From assembly GCA_021324015.1 (NCBI GenBank), contig JAJPJX010000159.1, positions 62,001 to 126,000 of the forward strand: DNA of 64,000 nucleotides, in the 5' to 3' direction. The stretch's first letter is position 1. Each line of letters opens with the position of its first letter. Positions 61,611 through 64,000 of the stretch are shown one piece after another. The notes under the pieces were generated by a model. That model was not told the DNA's origin, searched no databases, and saw nothing but the letters and a program-made list of their open reading frames with translations. This DNA comes from Solibacteraceae bacterium. GTDB lineage: Bacteria; Acidobacteriota; Terriglobia; Bryobacterales; Bryobacteraceae. Position numbers and translations under genes: made by a program.

Positions 61611-63308
61611 ATGCCAGATACGAACCGTCCGCATGCGATAAACCGCCGCTCCGTAATTCGGACCGCGATGGGGGCAGCGGGTCTCACGCCCTTAATCGGC
61701 AGCGCCGCCCGGCCGGCCAAGTCGATCCCGCACGCCTCCGCGCCGGCGAACCCGGTAGTCGAGACCACGGCGGGCAAAGTCCGCGGATTCACGAGCCGCG
61801 GCGTCGAGGTTTTCCGGGGCATTCCTTACGGTGCTTCCACGACGGGGCCCAATCGGTTCATGCCGCCGGCCAAGCCGGAACCGTGGGCCGGCGTACGCAA
61901 CTGCCTCAGCTACGGGCATGCCTGCCCACAAGCCGGCACCGGAGTCATCGAGAACGATCGAGGCGGGCGGAACACCGACGAGGACGCCTTTCTGCTCTAC
62001 CGCACCAACGGCTGGATTCGGGGGGAGGATTGCCTGCGAGTGAACGTCTGGACGCCATCCGCGCCCTCCTCCGGCCGCAAGCGTCCGGTCATGGTCTACA
62101 TGCATGGCGGCGGGTACGTGGGCGGCAGCGGCAACGACCTGCTCTGCTACGACGGAGAAAACCTGGCCCGCAATCACGATGTGGTGGTCGTGACCCACAA
62201 CCACCGGCTGAATCTTTTCGGATACCTCAACCTGAGCGAAATCGGCGGGGAACGCTACGCCTCATCTGGCAACGTGGGGATGCTGGATATCGTCGCGGTG
62301 CTGGAATGGGTGCGGGACAATATCGCGAACTTCGGCGGCGATCCGGGCAACGTACTGATCTATGGGCAATCCGGCGGCGGCGGAAAGGTCAGCACCTTGA
62401 TGGCGATGCCCGCGGCCCAAGGCTTGTTTCACCGCGCCGTGGTGCAGAGCGGCTCGGGCTTGCGGTCCGGGGATGCGGAAACCGCCGCCCGGAGGGCCGC
62501 GGTGGTGCTGGAAGAACTCGGTATCTCGAAGACGCAGTTGGAGAAGATCCACACGTTGCCGACCAGCGCGCTGCAAGCCGTGCAACCCGTGGTGCAACGC
62601 CGCCTGGCGGGACCTGGCCGCCCGGCTGCCGGCGGATTGGGCGGCTGGGGTCCCATCCTGGACGGAAAGATCATTCCCGCGCACCCCTTCGATCCCGTGG
62701 CCCCGGCGATTTCCGCCAACGTTCCCATGCTCATCGGGACTTGTCTGAACGAAATGGTGAATGGCACCGACAATCCGGAGCGCGAGACACTCACGGAGAG
62801 CGAGCTATTGAAGCGGGTCAACGCGCGGTACAGGGAGAAGGGCGGCGATATCGTTGCCGCCTACCGCAAGGAATATCCCAAGGCGTCGCCGTTCGTGGTG
62901 TGGGGAGCGATCTCGGCCGCCGGAATGCGGCGGAATGCGATCACGCAGGCGGAACGCAAAGCGGCGCAGGGGGCGGCTCCCGCGTATATGTATCTGTACG
63001 CCTGGAACACGCCCATGCTGGGCGGCCAGATCGGCACCTTCCACAGCAGCGAGATCACCTTCGCGTTCGACAACGCCAGCCTGTGCACGCACTACTCCGG
63101 CGGTGGTCCCGACGCGTTGGCGCTCTCTACGAAAATGGGCGAGGCCTGGGCCGGATTCGCGCGCCACGGCAAGCCGGGACACGGCGGTCTTCCCCCCTGG
63201 CCCGAGTACACCGGCAAAACCCGGGCAACGATGGTTTTCAACACTCCTTGCGAAGTCCGGAACGATCCGGAGGGTGAAGGGCTGCGGCTGATCCGCCAGG
63301 CGGGGTGA
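61611..63308 (+). CDS. Type-B carboxylesterase with GQSGGG nucleophile elbow, Tat-exported
   Basis: A 565-residue paralogue of the preceding esterase. A twin-arginine-like signal ([15 protein letters not shown]) begins it. Motifs: [30 protein letters not shown] and the nucleophile block [12 protein letters not shown] with Ser254, where Gln replaces the Glu usual before the Ser. The likely catalytic His is in [10 protein letters not shown]. An AGGAGG ribosome-binding site lies just before the ATG. The two esterases align along their length, so they arose by tandem duplication and may differ in substrate. Confidence 0.9.
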   Translation: MPDTNRPHAINRRSVIRTAMGAAGLTPLIGSAARPAKSIPHASAPANPVVETTAGKVRGFTSRGVEVFRGIPYGASTTGPNRFMPPAKPEPWAGVRNCLSYGHACPQAGTGVIENDRGGRNTDEDAFLLYRTNGWIRGEDCLRVNVWTPSAPSSGRKRPVMVYMHGGGYVGGSGNDLLCYDGENLARNHDVVVVTHNHRLNLFGYLNLSEIGGERYASSGNVGMLDIVAVLEWVRDNIANFGGDPGNVLIYGQSGGGGKVSTLMAMPAAQGLFHRAVVQSGSGLRSGDAETAARRAAVVLEELGISKTQLEKIHTLPTSALQAVQPVVQRRLAGPGRPAAGGLGGWGPILDGKIIPAHPFDPVAPAISANVPMLIGTCLNEMVNGTDNPERETLTESELLKRVNARYREKGGDIVAAYRKEYPKASPFVVWGAISAAGMRRNAITQAERKAAQGAAPAYMYLYAWNTPMLGGQIGTFHSSEITFAFDNASLCTHYSGGGPDALALSTKMGEAWAGFARHGKPGHGGLPPWPEYTGKTRATMVFNTPCEVRNDPEGEGLRLIRQAG

Positions 63309-63383
63309 GCGCGGCTGCCCGCCGGGCGTTACCGATGTTCGCCGGATTGCAGCCGGCTCCGAGATGTGGCATCGTTGCACGTC

Positions 63384-64000
63384 ATGAAGCTGGTGGTGGC
63401 TTTTATTGCCGTTAACTGCGCGCTGGCGCCGGCCGGCGCGCAGAAAATTCCCGACGTGCGCTGCCAGGTCGAGGACTATCCGATGAAGTCGGTGGTTGCC
63501 TGGCAGTTCCCGCAGGTGGTGGAGAAAGTGCAGGTGGTCGTGCTGCGCGATCCGGCCGGCGAGCAGGAGGCGCGCTTCGACCTGCTGCATGGCGCCACCC
63601 TCATCTCGCTGCGATACCGCGGCAAAGAGTTGCTGTACGGCCAGAGCGCGGGCGCGAGCGTCGCCATGTTCGCCACGCGGCGCGGCGGGGAGGCGGATCT
63701 GCGGGGCATGCAGCCCTATTGGTCGGCATACAATCCGGACCAGGGCGGCACGAGCATGGGTGTGCCGGCGATCACCGCGGGCGTGGCGTGCGGCGGCCAG
63801 GCGTCGATGCGGGCCTTTGCGATGATGATTGACCGCGGCGTGAACAATTCGTTCCAGAAAGACCCGCTGCTGGGGGTGTGGCAGGGCCGCATCAGCGACA
63901 ATTTTCCGCCCGGGTATTCGAGTCCGTACGTGATCGAGACGCAGGCGGGCTGGGTGGAGAACCCGGGCCGCTCGCCGCGCTACTATCTGCGGCTGGAGCA
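63384..64000 (+). CDS. Secreted protein of unknown function, truncated at window end
   Basis: A frame open from the ATG at 63384 to the end of the window, at least 205 residues. A signal peptide (KLVVAFIAVNCALAPAGA) is followed by a beta-rich region (VEKVQVVVLRDPAGEQEARF, then GATLISLRYRGKELLYG) that resembles the start of a galactose-mutarotase-like or carbohydrate-binding beta-sandwich domain. No catalytic motif is recognised in the visible part. The remainder lies beyond base 64000, so function cannot be judged. Confidence 0.7.
   Translation, partial: MKLVVAFIAVNCALAPAGAQKIPDVRCQVEDYPMKSVVAWQFPQVVEKVQVVVLRDPAGEQEARFDLLHGATLISLRYRGKELLYGQSAGASVAMFATRRGGEADLRGMQPYWSAYNPDQGGTSMGVPAITAGVACGGQASMRAFAMMIDRGVNNSFQKDPLLGVWQGRISDNFPPGYSSPYVIETQAGWVENPGRSPRYYLRLE

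Noticed and set aside
1-64000. CRISPR arrays, rRNA genes or insertion-sequence transposases
   Set aside because: No regularly spaced repeats, rRNA sequence or transposase motifs were seen on either strand.

Overview
The window reads as a chromosomal segment of a GC-rich Gram-negative bacterium of the Acidobacteriota, most likely a relative of Solibacter/Bryobacter (Bryobacterales). This is inferred from gene families, not from a marker gene. The signs are lipid A genes, a PadR regulator next to a duplicated orphan ABC permease, two DUF1592/DUF1552 cassettes, an Oar-like TonB-dependent receptor with an N-terminal carboxypeptidase-regulatory domain, and many Tat- or Sec-exported hydrolases. Genes are densely packed, often with ATGA or TGATG stop/start overlaps.

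Layout. 1-6.6 kb: a partial S9 peptidase coupled to lpxA, divergent lpxD coupled to a P-loop protein of unknown role, a REC-GGDEF diguanylate cyclase and a membrane protein. 6.6-12.2 kb: a small membrane protein, a secreted serine hydrolase, a beta-lactamase-fold protein and a glycoside-hydrolase-like protein. 12.3-16.3 kb: FGGY kinase, UroD-type protein, Tat-exported TIM-barrel protein and DinB. 16.3-25.6 kb: M81 peptidase plus Tat-tagged PLP enzyme on the minus strand, then on the plus strand acetamidase, M64 peptidase and a 1364-residue topoisomerase III-RecQ-HRDC fusion. 25.6-33.9 kb: sugar-acid and amino-acid enzymes (variant D-aminoacylase, KduD-like SDR, zinc ADH, D-threonine-aldolase-like enzyme, three PIG-L domains in two genes, mannonate-dehydratase-like enzyme).

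34.0-35.7 kb is a small island: tRNA-Thr(CGT), degraded DNA, a complete tyrosine recombinase and tRNA-Arg(ACG). 35.7-42.6 kb: di-haem peroxidase and haem-binding protein, sulfatase, MBL hydrolase, methyltransferase, hydroxyacid-oxoacid transhydrogenase and hemerythrin. 42.6-51.4 kb: PadR/permease, then the first DUF1592-DUF1552 cassette with an ankyrin protein. 51.4-64 kb: TonB-type receptor, cupin, DinB-like protein, the second DUF1592-DUF1552 cassette, two type-B carboxylesterases and a truncated secreted protein.

Much of the window looks like an exported-enzyme repertoire for degrading complex organic matter. KduD and mannonate dehydratase point to hexuronate or polyuronate use; the DUF1592 haem proteins, esterases, sulfatase, deacetylases and TonB receptor suit envelope-located polymer processing. 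The most unusual gene is the single-polypeptide Topo III-RecQ protein. Its interdomain linker is encoded by DNA resembling an inverted-repeat element found again at 51.3 kb, which suggests the fusion arose by read-through of a former intergenic region.
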